In this document: positions 44,652-53,450 of the stretch, one piece after another
Numbering within the stretch: the first letter of the stretch is position 1
Layout: each line of letters begins with the position of its first letter
Origin: Aureibaculum luteum
GTDB lineage: Bacteria; Bacteroidota; Bacteroidia; Flavobacteriales; Flavobacteriaceae
Direction: 5' to 3'
Assembly (NCBI RefSeq): GCF_003449015.1
Contig: NZ_QRGD01000002.1
Coordinates: 434,001 to 498,000 of the forward strand
DNA: 64,000 nucleotides
Notes under the pieces: generated by a model
What the model saw: the letters and a program-made list of their open reading frames with translations, nothing else
Databases searched by the model: none
What the model was told of the DNA's origin: nothing
Program-made: the position numbers and the translations under genes

Positions 44652-45848
44652 TTGAGTTCAAATAAAATTTGGTACATATCTAAATATGCTGGAATACCTG
44701 CAAAGGGTGGGCCGGCTCGACAATATTTATTTTCTAAACATTTTGCGTTAAAAGGGTTTAAAACCATATTAATATCCTCAAACTCAAACGGTTTTCAATA
44801 TTTAAATTTCAACGATGAATATGCTTTATTTGAAAAACCATTATTTAAACACTATGTGTTAAAAGGACCAAAAATTAATTTAGGCTTTAATATCAAAAGA
44901 ATTTATACATGGTTTTTATTTGAATACAGATTACTTAAATTTTTAAAAAAGCAACATATTAGTAAAGGAGATACGGTTATTGTTTCTTCTTTGTCGATTC
45001 TTACATTTAGAAGTGGTGTACGTTTAAAAAAAAAATATGATATCAACCTTATTATAGAAGTTAGAGATATATGGCCTCAATCTTTAATTGAGTTAAAAAA
45101 TTTAAGTAAAAAGAATCCATTTGTACACGTTTTATCTTCAATTGAAAAAAAAGCATATAAAAATGCCGATTTTATCGTGGGATCAATGGGGAATTTAGGT
45201 GAACATATAAAATTGGTGGCTCCTGGTAACGAGCATAAGTTTAGATACATTCCTATGGGTCTGGACCCAGAGGTTTTAGGTAAAACCGAGGTTAAAATTA
45301 ATTTAGAAAGTCAAGATTTTATTGTGGGTTATGCCGGTTCTATAGGTATTGCCAATAAAATAGATTTAATTTTAGATGCTGCATATATTTTAAAAGATAT
45401 TAGCAATATTAAATTTAAAATTTTAGGAGATGGGGTTTTGAAAACTCAGTTTATGGAGAAATATAGTCATTTGAAAAATGTAGAATTTTTACCATCCGTA
45501 GAGAAAAGTAAGGTTAATTCTTTTTTACAATCTTGTCATATTTTGTTGAATCCATGGGAGGACAAACCCATTTATAACTATGGTGTTTCGCCTAATAAAT
45601 GGATTGATTATATGTATGCAGAAAGACCAATAATAATTCCGTTTAATGGATTTAAAAATATTATTAATGAAGCCGATTGTGGAGAGTTTATTGAAGCTAA
45701 TAATCCCGAATTGTTTGCAAAAACAATTTTAAAATATTCCAATTTACCTAAAAAAGAACTACTAGCAATGGGTAAGAGAGGTAAAAAATATTTGGAAGAT
45801 AATCTAACCTATGAAAAACTTTCGAATTTGTATATCGAGCTTTTTTAA
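44652..45848 (+). CDS. Glycosyltransferase, GT4 family (WbuB-like)
   Basis: 398 residues. The N-terminus IWYISKYAGIPAKGGPARQY is that of WbuB-like glycosyltransferases, which often act early on the lipid-linked initiating sugar. IIEVRDIWPQSLIEL, FIVGYAGSIGIANKIDLIL and SPNKWIDYMYAERPIIIP are further family blocks. Translation seems to start at TTG, since the conserved N-terminus begins there and no suitable ATG exists. As the last intact glycosyltransferase before pglC, it may add the second sugar to the bacillosamine-type starter. Confidence 0.9.
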   Translation: MSSNKIWYISKYAGIPAKGGPARQYLFSKHFALKGFKTILISSNSNGFQYLNFNDEYALFEKPLFKHYVLKGPKINLGFNIKRIYTWFLFEYRLLKFLKKQHISKGDTVIVSSLSILTFRSGVRLKKKYDINLIIEVRDIWPQSLIELKNLSKKNPFVHVLSSIEKKAYKNADFIVGSMGNLGEHIKLVAPGNEHKFRYIPMGLDPEVLGKTEVKINLESQDFIVGYAGSIGIANKIDLILDAAYILKDISNIKFKILGDGVLKTQFMEKYSHLKNVEFLPSVEKSKVNSFLQSCHILLNPWEDKPIYNYGVSPNKWIDYMYAERPIIIPFNGFKNIINEADCGEFIEANNPELFAKTILKYSNLPKKELLAMGKRGKKYLEDNLTYEKLSNLYIELF

Positions 45849-46200
45849 AAATGATAAAATTTGTGTTTGATTATAAAAACATTTGATAGTGTTACAATTC
45901 TAGAAGAGGTTTATGAAAACTTAAGTATACTTGACCTTGATCGCAGTCATAATTGATATATTAGGAAAGTAAGATTTAAATAATATTTAAAATAAAGTGT
46001 TTAAATACAAATAACTTCGGATTTGAGAGCTAGAGTATTAAAAAAAAGGTTGATATTTATAAAACTATTTATTAATATATGACGTTTGATGTTGTGAAAA
46101 ATTATAGTATTACTAGCTATTGATGTTGTTTCAAAAGAGTTAATTGAGGCGTTGAATTTTTGATATTGTGTTGAATTTGATAATTTACGCTATTGTTTAT
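45849..46200. other. Gene-free AT-rich stretch at the right edge of the central block
   Basis: No intact gene. Short open pieces (for example ILEEVYENLSILDLDRSHN followed by a stop near 45955) cannot be assigned to a family and are not called. The next stretch carries a glycosyltransferase relic. Confidence 0.6.
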
Positions 46201-46341
46201 GGAATTAAAAATGACATTCAAAATAGAAAATATATTAGGGAAATGATTGAAAATCGATATAGCTATGCAAGAAAGCATTTTGATAGACATCATTTGGCGT
46301 CAGAGTATGTGAGATTGATAAAAGAAAAATTAGATATATAA
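46201..46341 (+). pseudogene. C-terminal relic of a glycosyltransferase, coupled to pglC
   Basis: In frame up to the stop that overlaps the pglC start (TAATG), this encodes NDIQNRKYIREMIENRY, then SYARKHFDRHHLASEYVRLI. This is the typical C-terminal end of GT4 glycosyltransferases (R-x-M-G-E-N-G-x-x-Y-A-x-x-H-F-D-x-x-x-L-A-x-x-Y-x-x-L). Everything before is missing and a stop codon lies at 46153. The perfect coupling to pglC suggests that an intact glycosyltransferase once stood here and that its front was lost by replacement of the central block. Confidence 0.55.
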
Positions 46342-46946
46342 TGTACGTTAATGCTGTAAAACCAATTTTAGATTTTATTTTATCATTGATTGGGCTCGTT
46401 TTGTTGAGTCCAATTTTTATAGTGTTGTTAATTTTATTAAGTATTTCAAATAAAGGAAATCCCTTTTTTTTCCAGCAAAGACCTGGAAAAAATGAAAAAA
46501 CTTTTAAAGTCATAAAATTTAAAACAATGACTGATTTTAGAGATGATGACAATAACTTATTGCCAGATAAAGATAGGTTAACATCTCTAGGTAAATTTGT
46601 TAGAAAAACATCACTTGATGAGTTACCACAGCTTATTAATGTTTTAAAAGGAGATATGAGCTTGATAGGACCAAGACCACTTTTAATACCCTATCTAAGT
46701 TTATATTCAAAAGAACAAAAAAGGAGGCATAATTTAAAGCCAGGTATCACAGGTTGGGCACAAATTAATGGTCGTAATACAATTAGTTGGACTCAAAAAT
46801 TAAAATACGATGTTTGGTATGTTGATAATGTTAGCTTTATCCTAGACGTTAAAATAATATTTAAAACAATATTAAAAGTAATTAAATCTGAAGATATTAA
46901 TACAGTTGGTATGGCAACAACAGAACCCTTTAACGGGAAAAATTAA
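46341..46946 (+). CDS. pglC: Undecaprenyl-phosphate phospho-sugar transferase (PglC-like)
   Basis: 201 residues, the small monotopic type of phosphoglycosyl transferase. The N-terminal re-entrant hydrophobic helix (about 9-34) is followed by FFFQQRPGKNEKTFKVIKFKTM, the catalytic Asp93-Glu94 in SLDELPQLIN, and GDMSLIGPRPL and GITGWAQINGRN. It transfers a phospho-sugar (expected diNAc-bacillosamine-P, from the Pgl genes nearby) to undecaprenyl phosphate and starts the repeat unit. Its start codon overlaps the stop of the glycosyltransferase relic. Confidence 0.94.
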   Translation: MYVNAVKPILDFILSLIGLVLLSPIFIVLLILLSISNKGNPFFFQQRPGKNEKTFKVIKFKTMTDFRDDDNNLLPDKDRLTSLGKFVRKTSLDELPQLINVLKGDMSLIGPRPLLIPYLSLYSKEQKRRHNLKPGITGWAQINGRNTISWTQKLKYDVWYVDNVSFILDVKIIFKTILKVIKSEDINTVGMATTEPFNGKN

Positions 46947-46956
46947 TTAAATTTAT

Positions 46957-47541
46957 ATGATTTTATACGGTGCAAGTGGGCATGCAAAAGTAATCATTGA
47001 CATCTGTAAGCAGTTAAATGTTACTATTTCCGAAATAATTGACGATAATGTAAAGGTTACATCGATTTTAGGTTGTGCTGTACATACATTAGATGATATT
47101 GATAACTTAAGCGATAACGTAATTATATCCATTGGAAATAATAGTGTACGTAAGGAAATTGCAGAACGATTGAATGTTGAATTCGGTATAGCAATTCATC
47201 CCAAAGCGATTATCGATAAAACCTCTAAATTGGGGTTAGGTTCGGTAGTAATGGCAGGTAGTGTAATCAATTCATCTACAGTAATTGGAAAACACTGTAT
47301 TATAAATACATCATCTTCAATAGACCATGATTGTATGTTGGAAGATTATGTACATGTTTCTCCAAATGCAACTTTATGTGGAGGAGTACATATAGGAGAA
47401 GGAACTCATATTGGTGCAGGTGCAGTGATCTTACCTAATGTAAAAATTGGTAAATGGTGCGTAATAGGAGCAGGTTCAGTAGTTATTAGTGATGTTTTAG
47501 ACAATAAAAAAGTAGTAGGGAATCCTGCTAGAAAAATATAA
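46957..47541 (+). CDS. pglD: UDP-4-amino-sugar N-acetyltransferase (PglD/NeuD-like)
   Basis: 194 residues. The N-terminal Rossmann-like domain has YGASGHAKVIIDIC, and the C-terminal left-handed beta-helix contains SSIDHDCMLEDYVHVSPNA with the catalytic His region of PglD, then GEGTHIGAGAVILPNVKIG. It acetylates the 4-amino group of UDP-4-amino-sugar to give UDP-diNAc-bacillosamine. It works with the PglF- and PglE-like enzymes encoded downstream and directly follows pglC. Confidence 0.92.
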   Translation: MILYGASGHAKVIIDICKQLNVTISEIIDDNVKVTSILGCAVHTLDDIDNLSDNVIISIGNNSVRKEIAERLNVEFGIAIHPKAIIDKTSKLGLGSVVMAGSVINSSTVIGKHCIINTSSSIDHDCMLEDYVHVSPNATLCGGVHIGEGTHIGAGAVILPNVKIGKWCVIGAGSVVISDVLDNKKVVGNPARKI

Positions 47542-47555
47542 AAAATTAATAAAAA

Positions 47556-48638
47556 ATGATGAAATTAGACATTATAGCAGGAGCAAGACCCAACTTTATG
47601 AAGATTGCTCCAATTATTGAGGCTCTCGAAAAAGTAAAAGACAAAATTCAATACCGACTGATTCATACAGGTCAACACTATGATAAAAAAATGTCTGGTA
47701 GTTTTTTTGAAGAATTAGGGATACCTGATCCTGATGTTAATTTAGAAGTGGGTTCTGGTACTCAAGCAGAGCAAACAGCTAGAATCATGGAGCGTTATGA
47801 GGCATTATTGTTAAAAGATATGGCTGATTATTGTTTGGTTGTAGGTGATGTTACTTCTACGATGGCCTGTTCTATTGCAGCAAAGAAATTAGGGGTACAT
47901 GTTATTCATGTAGAAGGTGGTATTCGCTCTAATGATATTACAATGCCCGAAGAAATTAATAGAATGGTAACCGATTCTATTACAGATATATTCTATACCA
48001 CTTCAGAAGTTGCCAATGAAAATTTACGTCAATTGGGGCATGATGAAAGTAAGATTAGATACGTTGGTAATACAATGATAGATACCTTATTGAAAAACAT
48101 GCCTCGTTTAAAACAACCTGCTGTTTTTTCAGAGTTAAACTTAAAAGAAAAGGGCTATTTTGTAATGACATTACATAGACCTGCAAATGTAGATCAAGAA
48201 CAGAAATTAAAATCTTTAATTGATGAGATTGTAAAAGGAGCAAAGGGAATGCCTCTTATTTTTCCGGTACATCCTCGTACTGCTAAAATATTAGAACAAA
48301 TCGGTATTCAAGCTGATAATTTACATATGATTGGTCCTTTAGGTTATTTGGAATTTAATTATCTAGTAAAACATGCTTTTGCTGTTGTAACTGATTCTGG
48401 AGGTATTACAGAAGAAACTACAGTTATGAAAGTACCTTGTATGACTTTGCGTGATAATACAGAACGTCCTGAAACCATTACCATTGGTACGAATGAATTG
48501 GTAGGTACAAATCCTGAAAATGTAGCTCCATACATGGAGAAATTACATAAAGGAGAATGGAAAGTGGGCGATATTCCAAATTTATGGGATGGAAATACGG
48601 CACAACGTATAGTAGAAGATTTATTGAAATTAGCTTAG
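47556..48638 (+). CDS. wecB: UDP-N-acetylglucosamine 2-epimerase (non-hydrolysing)
   Basis: 360 residues. Family signatures: IAGARPNFMKIAPII at the start, LIHTGQHYDKKMSGSFFEEL, GDVTSTMACSIAAKKLG, HVEGGIRSNDITMPEEINR and VTDSGGITEETTVMKVP. Interconverts UDP-GlcNAc and UDP-ManNAc. No dedicated ManNAc dehydrogenase (WecC) is evident, though the TviB-like enzyme at 23 kb could be tested for this. Two start codons are adjacent (MMK), so the true start may be 3 bp later. It sits inside the Pgl-type gene set. Confidence 0.95.
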   Translation: MMKLDIIAGARPNFMKIAPIIEALEKVKDKIQYRLIHTGQHYDKKMSGSFFEELGIPDPDVNLEVGSGTQAEQTARIMERYEALLLKDMADYCLVVGDVTSTMACSIAAKKLGVHVIHVEGGIRSNDITMPEEINRMVTDSITDIFYTTSEVANENLRQLGHDESKIRYVGNTMIDTLLKNMPRLKQPAVFSELNLKEKGYFVMTLHRPANVDQEQKLKSLIDEIVKGAKGMPLIFPVHPRTAKILEQIGIQADNLHMIGPLGYLEFNYLVKHAFAVVTDSGGITEETTVMKVPCMTLRDNTERPETITIGTNELVGTNPENVAPYMEKLHKGEWKVGDIPNLWDGNTAQRIVEDLLKLA

Positions 48639-48658
48639 AATAAAACGCGGTCTTTGTA

Positions 48659-48685
48659 AGAATTCTTTTAATTTTAAAAGATTCT
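48659..48685 (+). other. AT-rich hairpin between wecB and pglE
   Basis: AGAATTCTTTTAA and TTAAAAGATTCT pair with one bulge, directly after the wecB stop; no T-run follows. It could slow transcription or stabilise the mRNA end; unproven. Confidence 0.4.
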
Positions 48686-48721
48686 GTATTACTTTTACAG
48701 TACAATAAAATTGAACAGCAT

Positions 48722-49837
48722 ATGAAAGAAAAAATATGGCTTTCTTCGCCACATTTAACAGGAGAGGAACAAAAATATGTAAAACAGGCTTTTGACGATA
48801 ATTGGGTGGCTCCATTAGGTCCAAATGTCAATGGTTTGGAGCAGGATATTTGTAAATACACGGGTAGTAAGGCGTGTTCAGCGTTAAGTTCAGGTACAGC
48901 TGCAATTCATTTAGCCTTGATACTGTTGGGAATTGAAGAAAATGATGAAGTTATTTGCTCTAGCTTTACTTTTTCGGCTTCTGCGAATCCGATTAGATAT
49001 CAGAAAGCAATTCCTGTTTTTGTAGATTCTGAAAAGGATACTTGGAATATGTGTCCCGTTTTATTGGAAGAAGCAATAAAAGATAGAATACATAAAGGAA
49101 AGACACCAAAAGCGATTGTTTTAGTGCATTTATACGGAATGCCTGCAAAAATGGATGAAATTATTGCTGTAGCTTCCCAATATAAAATACCAATAATTGA
49201 AGATGCCGCTGAGGCCTTAGGAGCTTTTTACAAAGATATACCTATGGGTACCTTTGGCGAGTTGGGTATATTCTCATTTAATGGAAATAAAATCATTACT
49301 ACTTCAGGAGGTGGAGCATTAGTATCTGACAATCCCGAATATTGTAAAAGAGCCACTTTTTTAGCAACTCAAGCGAGAGATGACGCTCCACATTACCAGC
49401 ATACTAATATTGGATTTAACTATAGAATGTCCAATATTTTAGCAGGTATTGGTAGAGGGCAAATGGAAGTTTTGGATGATCGAGTTAACGCGAGACGTAA
49501 TGTTTTTGATACTTATGTTAATGCTTTAAAAAGTATCGAAGAAATTAAGTTTCTAGAAGAATCTGAAGAAGTATATGCTAATAGATGGTTAACTACAATT
49601 TTATTAGAGAGTTATGAAAAACGTGAAGCGGTGAGATTAGCCTTACAAGATGAGAATATAGAAGCACGCCCTTTGTGGAAACCAATGCACTTACAACCTG
49701 TTTTTGATACTTTTCCTAAATATACAAATGGTGTTTCTGAAGATTTGTTTCATAAAGGATTATGTTTACCTAGTGGTTCTAATATGACTAATTTACAACA
49801 ACAAAGAGTTATAGATGCAATTATTAAACTGTTTTAA
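48722..49837 (+). CDS. pglE: UDP-4-keto-sugar aminotransferase (PglE-like, DegT family)
   Basis: 371 residues. The PLP lysine is Lys190 in FSFNGNKIITTSGGG. The N-terminus MKEKIWLSSPHLTGEE, the substrate region EDAAEALGAFY and GFNYRMSNILAGIGRGQMEVL are typical of PglE-type aminotransferases. Aminates the 4-keto intermediate made by the PglF-like dehydratase, giving the amine acetylated by PglD. An 83-bp spacer with a hairpin separates it from wecB. Confidence 0.93.
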   Translation: MKEKIWLSSPHLTGEEQKYVKQAFDDNWVAPLGPNVNGLEQDICKYTGSKACSALSSGTAAIHLALILLGIEENDEVICSSFTFSASANPIRYQKAIPVFVDSEKDTWNMCPVLLEEAIKDRIHKGKTPKAIVLVHLYGMPAKMDEIIAVASQYKIPIIEDAAEALGAFYKDIPMGTFGELGIFSFNGNKIITTSGGGALVSDNPEYCKRATFLATQARDDAPHYQHTNIGFNYRMSNILAGIGRGQMEVLDDRVNARRNVFDTYVNALKSIEEIKFLEESEEVYANRWLTTILLESYEKREAVRLALQDENIEARPLWKPMHLQPVFDTFPKYTNGVSEDLFHKGLCLPSGSNMTNLQQQRVIDAIIKLF

Positions 49838-50219
49838 ACGTATTTCATTATGGCTCTGATCAGAGGTTTTAATTTACCAATGTTTCGAAGGCTTATATCC
49901 CATAAAAGATATGTATTCAATTATTTTAGAAACAAATAAGTTTTAAGACTACATATTATAGTAAACGTGATCGTTTCCCTCCTTTGGAAGGATTAAGGGA
50001 GGTCTTTAACAAAATGAAAATTGGGGGTGTAAATCCTATTGAAGAGGACATAACTGTCATTTTTATAAGTGGTCAGTGAGAATGAAAAAACAGTATTTGT
50101 TTTATGACTAAAATAAAATAATTTAATGACCTTAGTTTAGTTAAACTATTACATGAAATTATTATTGTATGTTAATTTATTGGTAATTATTTACGACCTT
50201 TGTTTACTAATGTACAAGA
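49838..50219. other. Gene-free stretch before pglF with a worn CT-rich palindrome
   Basis: No gene recognised. At 49978-50033 lies TTCCCTCCTTTGGAAGGATT with AAGGGAGGTC and TTGGGGGTGT, which looks like a worn member of the CT-rich palindrome class seen at 18.5 kb. GACCTTTG just before pglF is one mismatch from a -7 box, so a separate pglF promoter is possible but weak. Confidence 0.5.
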
Positions 50220-52118
50220 ATGATTAAATCAGTATTTGAAAAAGGAGCAAAATTAAATGTTTCTAGATGGGTGGTCCTGCTTGTTGATATTACCTTGGTA
50301 GTACAAAGCTTTATTATTGCTTATCTTATTGTATTTAATTTTGATTTAAGTTTTCAACAATTTGGGTTCTTTGCTCAAATTTTACTAGTCGTACTTTTAT
50401 CTTTACTAAGTTTTTTAATAGTAGGGTCATATAAGGGTACAGTTCGACAGACGGGCATAAAAGACGCTCTCAATCTTTTTTATGGAGTAAGCCTAATTTT
50501 TATATCATTATTTATAATAACTTTAATAGATAGGAACTATGAGATTACGAAGCGGTTTGCCGTTCCTTTTAGAGTTATTACTGTACATTACCTTATAAAT
50601 ATTATTGTTTTAATTGCCAGTAGATATATTTTCAAAAGATTTATACAGCGAGTTTTAATGGCGTATAAATCTCCAAAAAATACGCTAATTTATGGTGCTG
50701 GAGATTCAGGAATGCTTACCTATGCAGCCATTATCAATGATTTGAAAAATAATGCAAACATCTTAGGTTTTATTGATGATGATAAAAAGAAACGAGGAAA
50801 GAAATACAATAGGGTAAAAGTGTATTCTTCTAAAGTCATTACCAAAGAATTTATAGAAAATCATGATATAAAAGAAATTATCGTTTCTATTCATAATATA
50901 AAACCTTTTAAATTATTTGAAATTGTAGATAAGCTGGTTCCATTACCTGTTAAGGTAAAAGTAGTACCACCAGTTGATCAATGGATTGATGGTGATTTAA
51001 ATGTAGGACAACTTACGGAGGTTAAAATTGAAGATTTATTAAATAGAACGCCAATAAAAATTAACAATCCTATTCTACAAAAAGAATTAGATGGTAAAGT
51101 TATTCTAATTACAGGAGCTGCTGGGTCTATTGGTAGTGAAATAGCTCATCAGGTAGGAAATTATAAGTACAAACAACTCATTTTATTAGATCAAGCTGAA
51201 TCTGACCTTTATAATGTGCAACAAAGTTTCTATAGAAAGAAATTTAAAAACTTTGCAGTTGAAGTTGCCGATATAAGAAATTCGAAACGAATGGTTTCCA
51301 TATTTGATAACTATAAAATTGATATCATTTTCCATGCTGCTGCCTATAAGCATGTTCCTCTGATGGAAGAAAATCCTTATGAAGCGGTACGAGTTAACGT
51401 TTTTGGTACACGTACAGTGATGGATCTAGCATCAAAGCATCGTGTAGAGAAATTTGTAATGGTTTCTACTGATAAAGCCGTAAACCCTACAAACGTAATG
51501 GGTGCCACTAAACGTGTTGCTGAAGTCTATGCCAATTGCCTTAATAATGAAGGCAGAACAAAATTTATTACCACACGTTTTGGAAATGTGTTAGGTTCTA
51601 ACGGATCGGTTATTCCCCTATTTAAAAAACAGATTACGGAGGGTGGACCCATTCAAGTAACCCATAAAGAAATTACAAGATACTTTATGACCATTAGTGA
51701 AGCTTGTAGTTTGGTATTAGAAGCTGGAGTAATGGGAAAAGGTGGAGAAATTTATGTCTTCGATATGGGCGAATCGGTTAAGATTTTTGATTTGGCTAAA
51801 AAAATGATTCATCTATCAGGATTAAAATACCCTGATGATATAGATATTAAAATTATTGGTTTACGTCCAGGAGAAAAGCTGTACGAAGAACTATTGAGTA
51901 ACGAAGAAAATACAGTACCTACGTATAATGAAAAAATTATGATTGCCCAAGTAGATCCTGTGGATTATAAAGTAATGAAAAACAAAATTATTGAATTTTC
52001 CAAGTTAGATAATATGGATAAATTTGAAATCGTTACCAAAATGAAAAGTATAGTTACAGAATACATTTCAAACAATTCTGAATATGAATCATTAGACGTA
52101 AAAGAGTCTATTGAGTAA
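50220..52118 (+). CDS. pglF: UDP-N-acetylglucosamine 4,6-dehydratase, membrane-bound (PglF/WbpM/CapD-like)
   Basis: 632 residues. Four N-terminal membrane helices (within about 1-145) precede a CoA-binding-like domain (LIYGAGDSGMLTYAA). The extended SDR catalytic domain follows: TGAAGSIG (298-305), YKHVPLMEENPYEAV, and a catalytic motif in which Met427 replaces the usual Tyr and Lys431 is kept (MGATK), as in PglF/WbpM enzymes. Makes UDP-4-keto-6-deoxy-GlcNAc, the first step to diNAc-bacillosamine (or QuiNAc-type sugars). Last gene of the polysaccharide locus. Length matches the large PglF type. Confidence 0.95.
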   Translation: MIKSVFEKGAKLNVSRWVVLLVDITLVVQSFIIAYLIVFNFDLSFQQFGFFAQILLVVLLSLLSFLIVGSYKGTVRQTGIKDALNLFYGVSLIFISLFIITLIDRNYEITKRFAVPFRVITVHYLINIIVLIASRYIFKRFIQRVLMAYKSPKNTLIYGAGDSGMLTYAAIINDLKNNANILGFIDDDKKKRGKKYNRVKVYSSKVITKEFIENHDIKEIIVSIHNIKPFKLFEIVDKLVPLPVKVKVVPPVDQWIDGDLNVGQLTEVKIEDLLNRTPIKINNPILQKELDGKVILITGAAGSIGSEIAHQVGNYKYKQLILLDQAESDLYNVQQSFYRKKFKNFAVEVADIRNSKRMVSIFDNYKIDIIFHAAAYKHVPLMEENPYEAVRVNVFGTRTVMDLASKHRVEKFVMVSTDKAVNPTNVMGATKRVAEVYANCLNNEGRTKFITTRFGNVLGSNGSVIPLFKKQITEGGPIQVTHKEITRYFMTISEACSLVLEAGVMGKGGEIYVFDMGESVKIFDLAKKMIHLSGLKYPDDIDIKIIGLRPGEKLYEELLSNEENTVPTYNEKIMIAQVDPVDYKVMKNKIIEFSKLDNMDKFEIVTKMKSIVTEYISNNSEYESLDVKESIE

Positions 52119-52220
52119 AGTGATTAGACTTCTTCCACAGTTCACAATTTTCATTGGGTGATATCAACTTAAATTAAATGTTGGTGTACTAAGTACAACT
52201 TAACCGTCTTTATTTTTACC

Positions 52221-52379
52221 TGTCTTCAGCTTGTGCTGAACTTGTTTCAGTACTAGGAATGCCTTTTCTTCTGTCATTCAGAGCGGAATGCAATGGAGCG
52301 ATGAATCTGTCAAATAGGAGTTAGAATTAAGCAGATGCCTGTCCCTCCCGAACTCTCGGGATGGGAAATTACAATGACA
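52221..52379 (+). repeat. Palindromic dispersed repeat, family A, copy 3 (composite)
   Basis: A first unit starts TGTCTTCAGCTTGTGCTGAA; a second starts TGTCATTCAGAGCGGAATGC at 52272 and ends ACAATGACA. An inner hairpin TCCCGA/TCGGGA is present. Same layout as copy 2 at 24.8 kb but more worn. Confidence 0.75.
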
Positions 52380-52398
52380 GATGTGAACAATGAATTTA

Positions 52399-52542
52399 AC
52401 CCCTCCGCCCGCCATTAAGAACAAATAATTGCACGTCACTTCGAGTGTTTTGTTAGAAGCGAGAGCTGAAAAGAAAATGTATCGAGAAGATATTAACTGT
52501 ATTTCTGTACGAACAAAGAGATGAACCCATCCGCCCTTTATA
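52399..52542. repeat. Nested repeat with CTCCGCCC-type borders
   Basis: ACCCCTCCGCCC at the left and ACCCATCCGCCC at the right border a piece with GTCACTTCGAGTG and GTATCGAGAAG, ends of yet another flavobacterial palindrome type. It looks like one repeat inserted into another. Confidence 0.5.
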
Positions 52543-52746
52543 ATCATTGCAATAAATCTATTTTAGTCGAGGAACTTCCCCTTATAATAAATAGGAGGAA
52601 TAAAATTATCTAATTATAATAGAAAATAAACAAATTTACTGGGGGGAATTTTAGTACTTGAGTTGTTATTAATATTAAGGTGTAATTCTTTAACTCCTTT
52701 AAAAACTAAATTCAACCAACGAATTATAAACTAAAAAAATTAAATT

Positions 52747-53427
52747 ATGAAACAATTAAAGTTAATCACAACCGGGTTAAAATATTTAATGTTTATCCCA
52801 TTGTTAATGTTTGTCAATTGTGATAATTCTGAAGAAATGAATCAAACAGGTGAAAATATGGTTCAAGGTAACGCTAATGTTTTAAGGCTTATGGTTGCTG
52901 CAGTTAGTAGCGGATCAGATGCTACTATTACCAAAAGTGGCACAACTGATACTACATCTGATTCTCAGTGTACTATGTTTCAATATCCAATCAGCTTTTT
53001 ATTAAATGTTGAAGATCCTCAAGAAAAAGTGATTAATAGTGATGAAGAATTAACCACATTTATTAACTCCTTAACATCCTTAAATTATGTTGGCTTTTAT
53101 TTTCCTATAATTCTTACAGATTATGAGGGTAATAAAACACAATTAGACAATCTTGATGATCTTGAAGGTACACTTGAATTGGCTGTTGAAGTTTGTAGCG
53201 GAGCAGATGACAATTCAGATTCTGATTCAGACAATAGCTCTGATACTGATACGGATGTAAATCAAGGTGATAATGGTGGTTCTGATAATGATTATACTTG
53301 GTGTGATAAAAATCAAAAGAAAGTTAGTGTATGCCACAATGGAAATGACATTTGCATTAGTGTAAATGCTCTTTATCAACACTTAAGTCAACACAAAGAC
53401 TGTTACCTAGGTCCATGCGACAATTAA
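52747..53427 (+). CDS. Surface lipoprotein with acidic linker and CHNG-type C-terminal motif
   Basis: 226 residues. The signal peptide ends MFVNC with Cys25; the following DNSEE is acidic, reminiscent of the surface-export signal of Bacteroidota lipoproteins. A domain of about 120 residues without recognised family leads to a Ser/Asp-rich linker (about 153-180). The last 35 residues read KVSVCHNG, ICISVNALYQHLSQHKDC and LGPC, a Cys/His motif found at the ends of many Bacteroidota secreted proteins (pattern C-H-x-G, I-x-(V/I)-x-x-x-A-x-x-x-H-L-x-H-x-D, G-x-C). Function unknown. Followed by a strong terminator; single-gene unit. Confidence 0.8.
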   Translation: MKQLKLITTGLKYLMFIPLLMFVNCDNSEEMNQTGENMVQGNANVLRLMVAAVSSGSDATITKSGTTDTTSDSQCTMFQYPISFLLNVEDPQEKVINSDEELTTFINSLTSLNYVGFYFPIILTDYEGNKTQLDNLDDLEGTLELAVEVCSGADDNSDSDSDNSSDTDTDVNQGDNGGSDNDYTWCDKNQKKVSVCHNGNDICISVNALYQHLSQHKDCYLGPCDN

Positions 53428-53450
53428 AAAATAATTAACATATAAAAAGA

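Larger units (their letters stand above)
52119..52746. other. Repeat-rich region closing the polysaccharide locus
   Basis: No gene. Holds family-A repeats (52221-52379), a further palindrome nest (52399-52542) and a G6 run at 52641-52646 about 100 bp before the lipoprotein gene. The open frame across the repeats on the minus strand is a translation of repeat DNA. Confidence 0.7.

Noticed and set aside
45900-45955. Short open piece with ILEEVYENLSILDLD
   Set aside because: No family could be assigned and there is no start or continuous frame.
49850-49873. CTCTGATCAGAG palindrome after pglE as terminator
   Set aside because: Only four pairs remain with a four-base loop and the T-run is broken.
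52278-52547. Minus-strand open frame of 89 codons
   Set aside because: Lies wholly in repeat DNA with no conserved protein pattern.
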